Assembly (NCBI GenBank): GCA_028564705.1
Contig: JAPXFQ010000338.1
Location: 1,178,001 to 1,242,000, forward strand
Origin: Apricaphanius iberus
Taxonomy: Eukaryota > Chordata > Actinopteri > Cyprinodontiformes > Aphaniidae
Reading direction: 5' to 3'
DNA length: 64,000 nt
The notes below the pieces were generated by a model, which was given only the letters and a program-made list of their open reading frames with translations, did not search any database and was not told the DNA's origin. The position numbers and the translations under genes are program-made. This document shows positions 1-11,399 of this stretch, in pieces; positions within the stretch are counted from its first letter, which is position 1; every line of letters starts with the position of its first letter.

Positions 1-694
1 CTACACATGAGGCAAGAGCATTATTACAGTAATAGCCACCTTCGGCATTAGCTCAGGTCGATATTATTTCTGGAAAATCATTATGGTCTGTGTTCTCCCT
101 TGGGGAACATCCTATGGTAGAGAAAATAGGAGCTGTGGAATGATGCTATCAAAGGATCTAATCACTTTTTCAGCACAAAGTAGATAGTGAAAAGTGATTT
201 TTTTTTTTTTTCTGTGTTAGTGTGCTTGATACACCATGGAATAAGGAGTGCAGGAATAATATCTGGTCAGTAGAAATTCAGAAGTAGTTTTTTTTTTTTT
301 GGGTGGTTGAGCTAAGTAGTGTATTAACATATCTGTGCACAGACCAATCTCTAAGTGCCTCATACAAGAATTCCACCTGCATTGTTTGTGAGGAAGTAAT
401 CAAATATTATCTTCTTCCTCATTATATTAAACAGAACTCCCGGTCACATATGGTTCTTGTATACAATGGCCACAGATGGGTGATTAATTGAAGTGTTCTG
501 AAGGCGACTCTCTTTCTGACCAATTGAAATCGAGGATTAGGGCAGTGAACAAAAATAAGAGCTGCAATCAGAAAACCTTTCAAACTGCACCAGATCTTTT
601 CAAGACATAATATTGATTTAGCCTTCTAAAACCACATTTAGAAAATGGTGATAAATACACAAATACCATCATACAGTGCAATGTAAAAGGTTAG
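1..694. other. No gene recognised
   Basis: AT-rich sequence with two T-runs near 200-211 and 289-300. Short open frames here have no recognisable motif, and I see no repeat family I can name. Confidence 0.5.
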
Positions 695-1370
695 TTTACA
701 CCATTTTGAAAGTGTTCACATTTTGTCACACTGTAACCTTAAACTCTAATATCTTTTATTTGAATATTATGCGATAGACAACGTAATAGAAATTTGACTG
801 TGAAGTATAACGAACATTTATACTTTTTTATTACTGATTGGATTTAGGTCTGGAGTTTGCGTTAGCCATTTTAATATATCAATAAAATATTCTTGTCCTG
901 CTGGAAGGAGAACCTCAGTCAAAGTATGTAGTGCTTTGCAGCCTTTAACTGATTTTCTTCCAGGTTAGGCCAACATTGAGGTCCATTCTTCACATCAATT
1001 CGGATCAACATGATACTGCCACCACCATGTTTTACAATAGGAATGCTGGACTTGGGGTTTTACCTGCAGTTGCAGTTGTCCTCCACATAAAACATGTTGC
1101 ATGCAGAATTGAACAATACATTTGTACTTTGTTTCTCCCTCAAATCCATAAAGGCCACATATGTGACGCACATGTCTAAAAGTTGTCCTGTTAATGTGTT
1201 CAGTTTTTTAAACAACAGCAGCTACTAGATTTATCATGGAACTCTTCACTGTTACTGATCAATTCTCTCCTTGGACCTTTAGTCTCAAGCCCCTTGACTA
1301 AAGAGCGTGAAATACAAATAGACTCCACACATTGATAATTTTTATTTCTGATAACTTTTGAAAACAATGC
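695..1370 (-). mobile_element. Decayed Tc1/mariner transposon fossil
   Basis: The start has the 'ttcacattttgtcac' type of end seen on many fish Tc1 elements. The interior, read on the minus strand, gives recognisable but broken transposase pieces: the block around 893-925 corresponds to the conserved 'VLLPAGQ'-like stretch, and 1009-1050 to the block that in intact Tc1 copies encodes the GGGS/HHVVG-like segment ('tgccaccaccatgttttac'). No continuous frame survives, so this is an old, inactive copy. Boundaries are approximate and no TA duplication was established. Confidence 0.5.
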
Positions 1371-1431
1371 TTAACTTTTCCTCTGATTTATGTGGGTTTA
1401 GTTTGCTTACATAAAATCTAAAAGGATGGAT

Positions 1432-1433
<2 letters not shown>

Positions 1434-1471
<38 letters not shown>
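1434..1471. repeat. (TA)n microsatellite
   Basis: 38 bases of uninterrupted AT dinucleotide. It gives spurious Ile-Tyr open frames on both strands. Confidence 0.95.
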
Positions 1472-1474
<3 letters not shown>

Positions 1475-2790
1475 CCCATCTCTATCTGTCTCTTTGCAGA
1501 AGTATGTGTTTTCAATGAATCACTTTCCAATAAGGCTGTAAGGCAGACAGGCTATACCAAAATGCTGTGTAAAGCAGATTTTCCAGGGAGTATTTTGAGA
1601 GGTATTAATGGCTTTGTGAATATTTGGATGATTAGTCATATAGCTCATATGGATAGTAAGCATTAATCATACTTTTTGATCATGTGGATGTGAAAAGTAT
1701 CTCAGCAGTCTCCTAGGAGAGCCTGTGGAGGTCAGTAATTGAAGTATGTTGGGGGTCTACGGAAAGTGTGATCCTTTAACCTGGATCCCAGAGAAGTGTT
1801 GATGAGTCCTGAGTTTCTGTCAGTTTCTAAGCAAATGTGCATGTACAGTTACTCTGCGCTTATCAAAACAGAGCGGAATATCACAAATCTAATATCCCAC
1901 TTAAGAATATTGAAGACTGTTATAAATGTTCCATCAAGGGCAACAAGCAGTGTGTAGAGTTGGTGGATTTACTGCTAAATCGGTGACAATCCACTTGTAA
2001 TAGCTACTGCATGTAAATCCATCTGGATTAATGTTCCTCAACTAATGTAAGTGCTAAGTTAACAGCTTCCCATTCTCACAGAGGCACAATCATAGAGGGC
2101 TGAAATACAATCCTCCGTGTTGCTAGGGGTTCTTCCACATTAGAAAAGAAAACCATTTTCGCACTCTATGTGTGGTATTTTTACTGTGTGGTACACCACC
2201 TTGAAAACTGAAAGAAAAAAAAATATTGTGTTAACAAAGCAAAAAAACGTTATTATTCAGAATCAGTTCATTATAAATCTAAACTTTTCAGCAGCAAATG
2301 TGCAACTAAATGTGCCACTTTTGTCCTGCTGTTGGAACAATGTTTATGATTAACAGCTGCATTCAAGGGCTGAACACTGATATAAAAATAAAGCATGAAA
2401 TTTAAATATTGTGACATATTTTGTGCATCATGGCAAATCCACACCACACTGACATATTTAAGAACAAAAGCACAATCTGTTTTTGAGGAAAACAAGCTTT
2501 GTCTTCCAAACATTAAAATTTAAATTGTCCTTAACCTTCTCAGTTTCAAATGGGAAAAAAACTGAAGTTATTCCCTTTGTTCTCAGTGGTAAAGATCTTG
2601 GAAGCTTTAATCTTTGCATAAAATTATGGGCTCTAATATAACATTGAGAAGAATGTGTTGTTTCAGCAAAAAACTTTTTGTTAAAAGAGGGGTTTTAAGT
2701 GAACTGAAATCATTTTAATCTTTTAGTGCAATTAAAACGGGGTGAAAAGAATGAGAAGGACAGAATGCTGCTAGGGGTGTCCAGGGCAGA
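1475..2790. other. No gene recognised
   Basis: AT-rich, no long coding frame and no recognisable repeat. The short open frames have no family-like motif. Confidence 0.5.
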
Positions 2791-2791
2791 G

Positions 2792-2808
2792 CCCCCCCCC
2801 CCCCCCCC
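2792..2808. repeat. Poly(C) tract
   Basis: 17 consecutive C in otherwise AT-rich sequence. The length may be unreliable because homopolymers are assembly-sensitive. Confidence 0.9.
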
Positions 2809-2993
2809 AGAGAAAATTATGGACATTTCAGATTTAAAAGCATCAACCTAATGTTCTTTAAGGAACAACAGATCAAGCAGAGTTACTGGCCGGTATGAAT
2901 TTATAATAAACATCCCCACATTAAGCTTTAGAAGAAATAAGACCAACCTCTGTACTGTACTGTACTACAGGGGTGAGCAAACTTGGTCCTTAA

Positions 2994-3478
2994 AGGCACA
3001 GTGTGTAATTTTCGGCCAGTAGGGAGCAGTGCAAACCTAAATTATCAAAAGCCTGCATTATCTGTGTCTTCGAGTAAGAAACTCAACAACGGAGGTCCAA
3101 CTAGTGCTGTTTTCAAACGCACTATTCCCTGAGAATATGACGAGCACATCAGTCTCTCTTTCATTGTTTGGAAGTAGCAAAGAGGTAAAAATGTATTTAT
3201 GGCGAAACTTTTTGGCATTTTGAGGGGAAATCGATGTTTTAATAGCAGGGTTGTTCCGTGCGCTTCGTCCATCCGGGCTCTTGTTAGTAAAGATCGCGTC
3301 TAATATGGCTTTCCCCATAAAAGAGGACCCGCGCCTATGTATTTTAAAACTGATTTTTAAAGTCATATTTCACAATTTCGCCAATATTTTGCAATTAATG
3401 TGCTTTACGTAATTATTATTACATAATATTTTAAAGGCTATTTTAAAAGATGTACTGCAAAAACTAAACACTGTCACT
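2994..3478. mobile_element. TTAA-flanked MITE (485 bp)
   Basis: The left end begins AGGCACAGTGTGTAATTTT. The reverse complement of the right end begins AGTGACAGTGTTTAGTTTT, an imperfect terminal inverted repeat of about 20 bp. Exactly outside both ends lies TTAA (2990-2993 and 3479-3482), the target duplication used by piggyBac, Kolobok and ISL2EU-type transposases. The interior has no transposase frame. This is a non-autonomous element whose mobilising superfamily cannot be decided from the ends alone. Confidence 0.75.
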
Positions 3479-3656
3479 TTAAGGGGAGCTGTGTATATTT
3501 TAAATTTCAAATGTCATTGCTGAGGGCACCTCATGAACAAGGTGCTGTATCTCCCTGAACTGCTGCTAACGTATAAAGGTACATCTTAAAAATCTGGAAT
3601 ATCTTTGTAAAGTTTTTTTTTCTTCTTTTTTTTTTCTTGAAGGGGTTTTCCAACCC

Positions 3657-3800
3657 GGGCTGCACAGTGGAGCGGTGGTTAGCACTGTTGCCTTGCAGCA
3701 AGAAAGATGTGGGTTTGTATCCAGGCCCAGGGCCTTTCTGCATGGAGTTTGCATGTTCTCCCCGTGCATGCGTGGGTTCCCTCCGGGTACATGCCCCACT
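3657..3800 (+). repeat. tRNA-like fish SINE-type repeat, 5' portion
   Basis: Carries the widespread fish repeat head with 'gtggttagcactgttgcc', a degenerate box-B-like 'gggtttgtatcc', then 'ggagtttgcatgttctcccc' and 'gcatgcgtgggtt'. The 3' part is missing. Other copies or pieces of the same family lie at 5600-5690, 5785-5915 and 11165-11395. It is a pol-III-style short interspersed repeat, not a functional tRNA gene. Confidence 0.65.
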
Positions 3801-3859
3801 TGGCACTTGTAATTGTGTGGCAGCAAAACGCGGATTAAGCCTCTAATACGTGGGTGCTC

Positions 3860-5590
3860 AATTCATATCCATGGACCAGGAGAAAGTTGTGACTCTGCGT
3901 TCAAGCCACAGCAGGTGAGCTGTTCATATGTATTCATCTGCTCAGTTTGTAATGATATGATATAGATTGAGATTGTTTGGACTGAATATTAATTCATTAA
4001 TATGAAATCATTTCCATTTTAAAAATTGAGGTAGAAATTGACTGATGTCAGTTTCAGGTTTTAAGTCAACGTCTGTTGGGGTCTGGATTTGATCTTGAGA
4101 TAACCACAGGTACTGGATCAAAAATCTTTTTGTGCCAGTTAGTAAAACTGGACATGTGAAGGATATTGCTACAGTTAACAGCGTACTTTTACAGCAGTTG
4201 TTTTGTATTTAAAACATATGTAAGAGAGATTAATTAACTTTAAATTAAATATGCAAATAAAAATTCTTGGGGAACCCATATTTATTTGTATGCTGCTTTG
4301 AACACCGCCCAATCGCAAAAATTCTTGCATCATTGGAAAATGGGCTAAGAATGGTTCAAAACTCGCAGTGTACACCAACCTTGCCCCGGGGAGAATGCAC
4401 GCATGGAGCAGGTCATGCTGCATATTTATAACACCTTGCATTAAATGATATTGGTTAATTAGTCACTTGTCGATACTGTACCAACTTTTATATAAATGCA
4501 TGCAATAGTGTTGAATCATGCCTGAAGCTGTTTGCTGTGGTGAATATAGCTGCAGCATCAGCGCAGTGAGACTGATCTGAAACCACATATCTACGTGAAC
4601 GAACAGTAAGGCCTGCTTTGAGCTCGAATGCGGCTCTGTCTTTGCTTGTTCGACTCTTGTTTGCACGTGAGTGGCTCTATGTATGCAAATTATGTGACAT
4701 TGCAAAACAAAACAGGAGAATATAATGAGATAACCTCTTGAATTTTAAAGCACAGGTGGTCTTTTTTTTAGGAGATTTTAAAATATTCTTTCAATTATTT
4801 CCATAGGTTCTGATTTTATGTGTAATAGTCTTCTTATATTCTTATTCAACAATAGTTGATGGGAGAAAACAAGTCAGTCAACAAGACCGACTCTGTTTTC
4901 ATCTGGGTATTCCTGCAAAAGTCTAAATTAAATTTATGAAATATTCAGATATTACAGGTGTCCCTTTGATAAAAACACCTGAAATGGCTTTACTTTTCAA
5001 TCCTTTCAGGGCTGTAGTTATCCCAGTTACTTAAACACCTTTTTCTACCCCATTTTTTGCCCTCATCAAGCTTACCATTGGTATACATTCTGTGGACAAC
5101 TATTTCCCTAATTAGTAAACCTTGGTTTCGTTTTCTCCATGAGGATTGAGTTACTGACTGCTGGACAACTGTCAAGTCAGCAGTCTTCAACACTGGCTTT
5201 TAATTTAGCATGACAGAGGAAAGCATAATTTTTTTTTTATATTAGCTGTTGTAATGTCCTTTACTACTTCACTCAACTGTTTCCTTTTGAGGGCTTTTAA
5301 AATATTTTTTACCATTTAATTCACACCTATGTAATATTTGTGATTGAACACTTCAATTGAATCTGTTAACCCCATTATAGTTATTTTATTCAAGTGCAGT
5401 CACCATGGTAACAGCTACATGAATAAATTAAACACTATGGTTAGATTCAGGAGTAAAATGTAATTGGAGTGAATTTTGTCACATGCAGTGAAAATAACCC
5501 TTCTTACTGAAGCAGACATGATTTTTTTTTTTTCCTCAGTCATTTCTGACACACATGTTTTGTGGTGTAGAAATATCTATGCCTACTTAT
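3860..5590. other. No gene recognised
   Basis: AT-rich with scattered short frames. No recognisable protein family, RNA gene or named repeat was found. Confidence 0.45.
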
Positions 5591-5599
5591 CCCTGCATG

Positions 5600-5725
5600 A
5601 TTGCTGGGGGACTGGTGCCTGTCTCCAGTTAGAGGCAGGGTACACCATGGACAGTCTGTCACCGGGCAACCCAAACACACCTGTCAAAGGTTGGACTGCA
5701 TGTTATACAATCATTTGTACACATG

Positions 5726-5757
<32 letters not shown>

Positions 5758-5915
5758 CACACACGTCTTGCTAATAGTGAGGACCTTCATCCATCCATCC
5801 ATTTTCTGAACCACTTATGCCTCAAGGGGTCGCGGGGGGGCTGGTGCCTATCTCCAGCTGTCAACGGGCGAGAGGCGGGGTACACCCTGGACAGGTCGCC
5901 AGTCCATCACAGGAG
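5600..5915 (-). repeat. Two 3'-end pieces of the fish SINE-type repeat with CA microsatellite between
   Basis: 5600-5690 and 5785-5915 each carry, in reverse orientation, the 3' block whose reverse complement reads like 'gacagactggcgacctgtcc' followed by 'ggtgtacc', 'ctcgcc' and 'ggcaccagcc'. The second copy starts at a (CATC)n run at 5790-5801, the usual 3' tail of this family. The two are separated by a (CA)n microsatellite. This is the same family as at 3657 and 11165. Confidence 0.65.
5719..5764. repeat. (CA)n microsatellite
   Basis: About 46 bases of CA dinucleotide with one G interruption. It produces a spurious His-Thr frame. Confidence 0.95.
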
Positions 5916-6384
5916 GACCTTCATTGACATGCATTTATTGTAGTTACACTTTTCCAAACTCCTACCATTACCAAGCTACTCCTAACTTTGACTAAAACCT
6001 TAATCACACCATACCTCTAAAACAAACCAGTAGAGCTCGGTAACATTGTCCAAAAGTGAGGACCAGGCAAAATCCCCCAACTTTGTATTAAACGGTCCTT
6101 ACTTTATAGGTGAAAAGCCTGAACAGGTGAAAAGTAGACTTCACTTTGAATGTTAGAAAGGCGGACACACAAACTCATAACTGAGGTAGATATCAACTCT
6201 TTTCAAGTAAACAGGGGAAGTCCAAGACATTTTCTGCCAAACCTGTTTTATTTGACGATTATAGTACTTTTGAGTATACTGCGTCTGTTTTTAGCCCTCC
6301 TCTGGTTTTATACTGTATTAAAAGAGTGCAGTTTTTTTTTCAAGAATTCTCAGAGTTTTTATCAATTCTGAATACCTCATTTGA

Positions 6385-6760
6385 AAGGATAATTTTAGCT
6401 GGTGATTTTAATCTACATATTGATAACCTTTTAGATCCTTTTTCAACAGATTTTTTAAATATATTTTGAAAGTATAAGGATTTTGATCAACATGTGATGC
6501 AGCCGACACACCCTGGACTTGTTCATCACGTATGGCCTGTCCATTTTACTTGATTATATTTTATCAGTATTATATAAATAATTTGCTAGTTAATCTTATC
6601 ACGTTTATCAATGATTTATTTTTTTATTTTAACTTCTTATTTTAATATTCATTCCAGTGTTTCCTCTGTGGGGCATTTTAATCTGTAAAGCACTTTGAGA
6701 TGCATTTACTGTATGAAAAGCACTTTATAAATAAAGTTTGATTCGATTCGATTTCTCAAG
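6385..6760 (+). mobile_element. Deleted LINE: endonuclease fragment joined to 3' tail
   Basis: 6388-6490 translates to a piece starting ILAGDFNLHIDN, the GDFN motif of the APE-type endonuclease of L2/CR1-like LINEs. It is followed by a 'THxxGHTLDLVITYG'-like stretch, here degraded. After an internal deletion the sequence reaches a typical LINE 3' tail with 'cactttataaataaa' and short GATTC repeats at 6741-6755. Both pieces lie on the plus strand, consistent with one copy that lost its reverse transcriptase. Confidence 0.6.
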
Positions 6761-6764
6761 TGAT

Positions 6765-8570
6765 TGGTGTAAAAGTCAAAATTAGAGTCTGATTTGGGTC
6801 CACAACTCTGGTGTAAATGACTGGGGTTTTTAAATCAAGTTTAAGCATTACTGATGCCTCTAGCCTGTGCCACCTTGGTTCCATGTTGCCTAAATTAAAA
6901 TACAAGACTGGCTTCATCTGAAAAGGCATATTGTGGTCTTAGTGTGGTCTGTTTCCAGCATGATCCTCTTCACATGCAGTATATTGTGTTCATATGTGAT
7001 CCATTGTGCCTTATTGTTCAAAAACTCATTCAGGTTGATGACTAATTTTACTTGCAGAGTAAACAGTCAAGTTCAGATCCTCTGCCAGTTTTAATGAGAG
7101 GATTTTAAGTTAAGGACAGTTATGAGCATGCAAGCAGCTTGAAGCGTAGCTGGTAGACAGTCACCCTGAAAAACCTCTATAAAGTGCGGCAGTGTGGGAT
7201 ACGTTAAAATGGATTAAATTCTCTCTGTCTGAAACGCCAATTAAATTTGGAATTAGACTATCACAGAGTTCTTAGACCTCAGATTGGACTCACAGCTCTC
7301 ACCCAACAACAATAAAGAGTGTCATCTAGTTCATAGGCAAATAATTAAGGATTATCCAGCAAAAGTGTGTTAATTATGTCGGCAGCAACAACGGGATCAG
7401 CATGATGAGGGGCTCAGCAATGATTAGATAATGACCACTGGATTTTGAATGGAATAAATGAAACGGGTTTTGTCAGATATGAGCATACAGTACTATTGTG
7501 CATCATTATTTTGGCTGGGTTGATGGAATGAATACAGTAACATAAATTCATATTTTGCGAGCTTGACATAAGGCTGAGCAGTCATTATCGCTCATGAATA
7601 ATATACCAATTCTTCACCCACTGTGGGCTGTATTGATCTGTTTTCAAAGAGATTTGCTTGAGCTCCTCATTTTAAGCTCCTGACTTTTTGCTGCTGCTGA
7701 TGTAAATATATGGTTTATACTGAACTTGCTATCACTAAGTGCACTTTGGAAAGTTGAGCATATTTTCCTTTCAAGTCATTAACTTGATTAATAGATGTTC
7801 AGTCTATTCTGGAAACTCGTGTCATCCTCGCACTGAGGAGCTGGTTACTGAAAAAGAGACTTGAGCGCATTTCACTGGAAGCTGTCAGACTGAAGAGAGG
7901 AACTTTTCTCCTATTTCAACCACAATTCCAAGAGAAAGCTTCTGTCTTGTAACTGACCAGCAGGAAGACAGATTGGGGTGAATAATTTATGGTTTTAGAT
8001 GGATAGATTCCCCTATATGGAGGATTACTTCAGTTACGTGTTGTATTATCTAGAAGGAAGGGTCCATTGTACATTATCTGGTCCTAAACCTTTTTTTTCC
8101 CCTTTAGGATTTTAAAATATATATAAAAAAATTCCAATCCATTTTCTTCAGTGTCACGATCACAAAGTCTAGAGTTATTTTGACGTCAGAAGTAAAAAAC
8201 ATGACCAAAACTGGCCCCTTCTTAAAATAGGATATTTGCTTCACCAATGTTAATTGGAAAATCTGTGAGCAAAATAATGTGACTTCTAGCTCTAAAGTAA
8301 AAATATATGAAAAGAAAACAACTTCTTGGTTGAATGAGAATAATTTCAAATCTAAATCTGCCAGAAGTATGAGTAATCTAGGTCTCAAAAGTATATAATT
8401 TGGTCATAAAGTTGGAGGCATTTAATACTTATTAGTGCCAGTTTACAGTTGTTGATAATTGCAAATTCACCAACAGATGTATAAAAATACTGATGTTATA
8501 TACATGATGTTATTTAAAACATTGCAGGTAAAAACAAATGTGGCTAAGTATCTCTCATAGCTCATTACTT
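6765..8570. other. No gene recognised; possible conserved non-coding block
   Basis: No coding frame with a recognisable motif. The part from about 7330 to 7960 is free of recognisable repeats and has a mixed, higher-complexity composition with several homeodomain-like ATTA/TAAT sites. It could be a conserved non-coding element, but this cannot be judged without an alignment. Confidence 0.35.
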
Positions 8571-9222
8571 CTTTTTTCTTTTCCCTTCAGGGGTCACCAG
8601 AGCAGATCATCTGTCTCCATGTATTCCTATCCTCTGCATCCTCTGCCCTCACACCAACTAACTTCATGCCCTGCTTCACTACATCCATAAATCTCATTTT
8701 TGGTCTTCCTCTCTGCCTCCTGCCTGGTTGCTCCAACCTCAGCATCCTTATACTAATATAAGCGTCATCTCTCCTCTGAACATGTCCAAACCATCTCAGT
8801 CTGGCCTCCCTGACTTTTTCCCCAAAAGATGTAATATGACGTATTCTTCTTGATCCTGTCCATTCTCATCACTCTCAGAGAGAATCTCAACACCTTGAGT
8901 TCTGCAACTTGGAGTACTGCTTCTTGTCTTTTCTGCATCAGTACTGTCTCTAGACCATACAACATTGCTGGTCTCACTACTGTCTTGTACACCTTTCCCT
9001 TCATTCTTGCTGAAACCATTTTGTCACACATCACACCTGACACCTTTCTCCACCCATTTCAACCAGCTTGCACACACTTCTTCACCTCTTTTCCACACTC
9101 ACCATTGCTTTTTAATGTTGACCCTGATTACTTACAGTCCTCTACCCTCTTCACATCCACTCCCTGTTCACCCTTCACTATTCCTCTTGTATCTTTTTTC
9201 ATTTAAACACATGTATTCTGTC

Positions 9223-9821
9223 TTGTGGAGATGACAGTGGACTTCAGGAAGAGACCACCATCAACATCTCCTCTCATGATCCTCAACAAGCCAGTCCCCA
9301 CAGTGGAGTCTTTCAGGTTCCTAGGATCCACCATCACACGGGACCTGAAGTGGACCTCACACATCAACATAATAAGGAAAAGGCCCAGCAAAGGCTGTAC
9401 TTTCTGCTCAGCTCAGGAAGTTCAACCTGCCCCAGGAGCTGCTGATCATCTTCTACACAGCAATAGTCCAGTCTGTCCTGACCTCATCCATCTCTGTCTG
9501 GTTCGGATCCGCACCAGGCAAGACAAGGACGACTGCAGAGAACAGTCAGGACTGCAGAGGATCATAGGAACCGATCTTCCCTCCATTGGTTTGGGGGGTG
9601 GGGGGGGTTGTTGTTGTTTGGTTTGGTGGTTGGGTTGTGGGTTTTTTGGTGTGTTGGTTGTTGTGTGTGTGGTGTTTTTTTGTTTGTTTTGTTGGTTGGT
9701 GTTTTTTTTTTTTTGTTGTTTTTTTGTTTTTTTTTTTTTGTTTTTTTTTTTTTTTTTTTTTTTTTTTTTGTTTGTTGGGGTTTGGGGTTTTTGTTGTGTT
9801 TGGTTGTTTGTTTGTTTGTTG
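9223..9821 (+). mobile_element. Rex1/Babar-like LINE fragment nested in the RTE copy
   Basis: On the plus strand 9228-9585 translates to 'EMTVDFRK', 'VPTVESFRFLGSTITRDLKW' and, after a frameshift, the 'PQELLIIFYTAIVQSVLTS' region. These are the post-YADD signature blocks of Rex1/CR1-group reverse transcriptases. The RTE sequence is continuous across it (ends near 9222, resumes near 9822), so this is a later insertion in opposite orientation. It is truncated at both ends and is followed, in place of a normal 3' tail, by the G/T-only tract at 9586-9821. Confidence 0.75.
9586..9821. repeat. 236-base tract containing only G and T
   Basis: From 9586 to 9821 the plus strand has no A and no C. It begins with G-runs (6 and 8 G), passes through GTT/GTTT-type motifs and long T-runs, and ends with GTTT repeats. 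It is not a simple tandem repeat of one unit. The resulting Phe/Gly/Val or Lys/Asn/Gln open frames are artefacts of composition. Confidence 0.95.
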
Positions 9822-10784
9822 CTGTGACTAATCTTCATTCCTCTCCTTTCTAGTACACACCTCCATGTTTTTAGCTTTTCCTCCACCTCCACCCTGCTCT
9901 CACTGCAGATCACAATGTCGTTTGTATAGCACACCCCATAGAGGAAGCACATCTCACTGCTGTCTCACAGCTCTCATATATGTCCTGCACCACTCTAACA
10001 TACTTCTCTGTCACTCCAGACTTCCTCATGCAAAATAACAGCTCCTCTTGTGACACCCTTTCATACACATCCTCTAAATCTACAAAGTATCCAGTATCCT
10101 TAAAGAATAATTGCATTTGCTGTACTCTTTCTTGGCATGAAACTATACTGCTGCTCACAAATGCTCACTTTTGACTAAAGCCTAGCATCCACCACTCTTT
10201 CCGACAGCTTCATTGTATCACTCATTAACTTTATCCCTCTGTAGTTGCAAGTGCCACGGTTCTGTACATCTGCCTTGTTCTTAAAAATCGGCACTTGAAT
10301 ACTTTTCCTCCATTTTTAAGGCATCTTTTCAGTCAAGGTCTTGTTGAAGAACTTAGTCAAAAACTCCACTGCCACCTCGCCTAGACACTTTCATACCTCC
10401 ACAGGTATGTCATCAGGACCAACTGCCTTCCTCGTATTCGTCCTCTTCAAAGCTTTCCTTGCATCACTGTTACTAATCTCATTAAATTCTTGATCCACAA
10501 CAGTCACCACTTCTACTCTAGATTATTTCTCATTCTCCTTATTCATCAGCTCTTAAGAGTACTCTTTCCATCTTCCCATCCCACTCTTGGCACATGTCAG
10601 TACATTTCCATCCCTATTCCATCACCCTACATGTAGCACATCCTTTCCATCTCTGTATCTCTGCCTTGCCAACCTATACAAATCATTTCTTCCCTCCTTA
10701 CTATCCAACCTAGCATACAGTTCATCATACGCCCTTTGTTTGGCCTTTGCCACCTCTACATTCATACCTACTCATAGCTGATTA

Positions 10785-11160
10785 TTACTATTGTATAGTT
10801 CAGCTGCTGATCATTACTGTATATACTTTTTGCGATTTCTAATGTTTTGATTGTTTCATACCCATCTTTTGCTGTTGTGGTATGCTTTGCAGTAACATAT
10901 GTGTGAATTTGTACCCCTCTGGTGAATGTTTTGCTCATGCCTTCACACCTTTACTTATAGTCTACTGTAGGGAAATGTGGCTTTGTGTGTCCCAGAAATA
11001 AAATCTATAATGAAGGGTTCTTTTGCTTACGGTACTTTTATTGGCACTGTCCTTATATGTCGTATTTCCTAAACGTAAACTCTAAAATGGAGATTATTTT
11101 TCCATTTTTATTTTATTCATGCAGAATGCAACAGAATTAAATTCCACGTAATCTTTACTG
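10785..11160. other. No gene recognised
   Basis: AT-rich spacer between the RTE copy and the next SINE-type repeat. Nothing was identified. Confidence 0.5.
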
Positions 11161-11164
11161 TAGC

Positions 11165-11395
11165 GTGCATGGTGGCAGAGATTTCTCTCTGCATGCAGTT
11201 TGCACTTTCTCGTTTTGTATGCATGGCTTCTCTCTAGAATCTAGATACTCTGGCTTCATCCCACCAACATGACTGTTTGGTTAATTGGTTGATCTAAATT
11301 ACGTTCAGGTGTGAGTTGTTGCAGGGATGGTTGTTTGTCTTGTGTGTCTCTGCTGCCAGGTGACAGACTGGCAACTTGTCCAGGGTGTACCGTGT
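11165..11395 (+). repeat. Decayed full-length copy of the fish SINE-type repeat
   Basis: Follows the order of the family seen at 3657 and 5600: 'gcatgcagtttgcac', 'tttaatt'-type 'ggttaattggttgatctaaatt', 'aggtgtgag', 'gatggttgtttgtcttgtgtgtctctg', then 'gacagactggcaacttgtcc' and 'agggtgtacc' (quoted in short segments). Many substitutions show that it is old. Confidence 0.6.
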
Positions 11396-11399
11396 TTTT

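Larger units (their letters stand above)
8575..10780 (-). mobile_element. Dead RTE-type LINE (minus strand), reverse transcriptase and 3' end
   Basis: Read on the minus strand, 10770-10250 matches the linker before the reverse transcriptase (AYDELY, DLYRLARQR-like stretch). 10158-9912 holds the 'FVDLEDVYERV' block (motif A, the FxDxxxAxD pattern) and 'RKSGVTEKYVRVVQDIYE'. 9952-9830 holds the motif C region and 'RGMKIS'. 9043-8765 holds the C-terminal 'KGKVYKTVVRPAMLYG' and 'EAVLQVAELKVLR'. These are hallmarks of RTE LINEs in fish. The copy is inactive: motif C reads YTND instead of F/YADD, about 50 codons between motifs A and C are deleted, several frameshifts are present, and a Rex1-like fragment splits it at 9223-9821. 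Confidence 0.85.

Noticed and set aside
1342..1666. Ile-Tyr repeat frames on both strands
   Set aside because: Translation of a TA microsatellite.
9446..9952. 168-codon minus-strand frame with a Lys/Asn/Gln-rich middle
   Set aside because: The middle is the reverse of the G/T-only tract. The ends belong to two different LINEs in opposite orientation.
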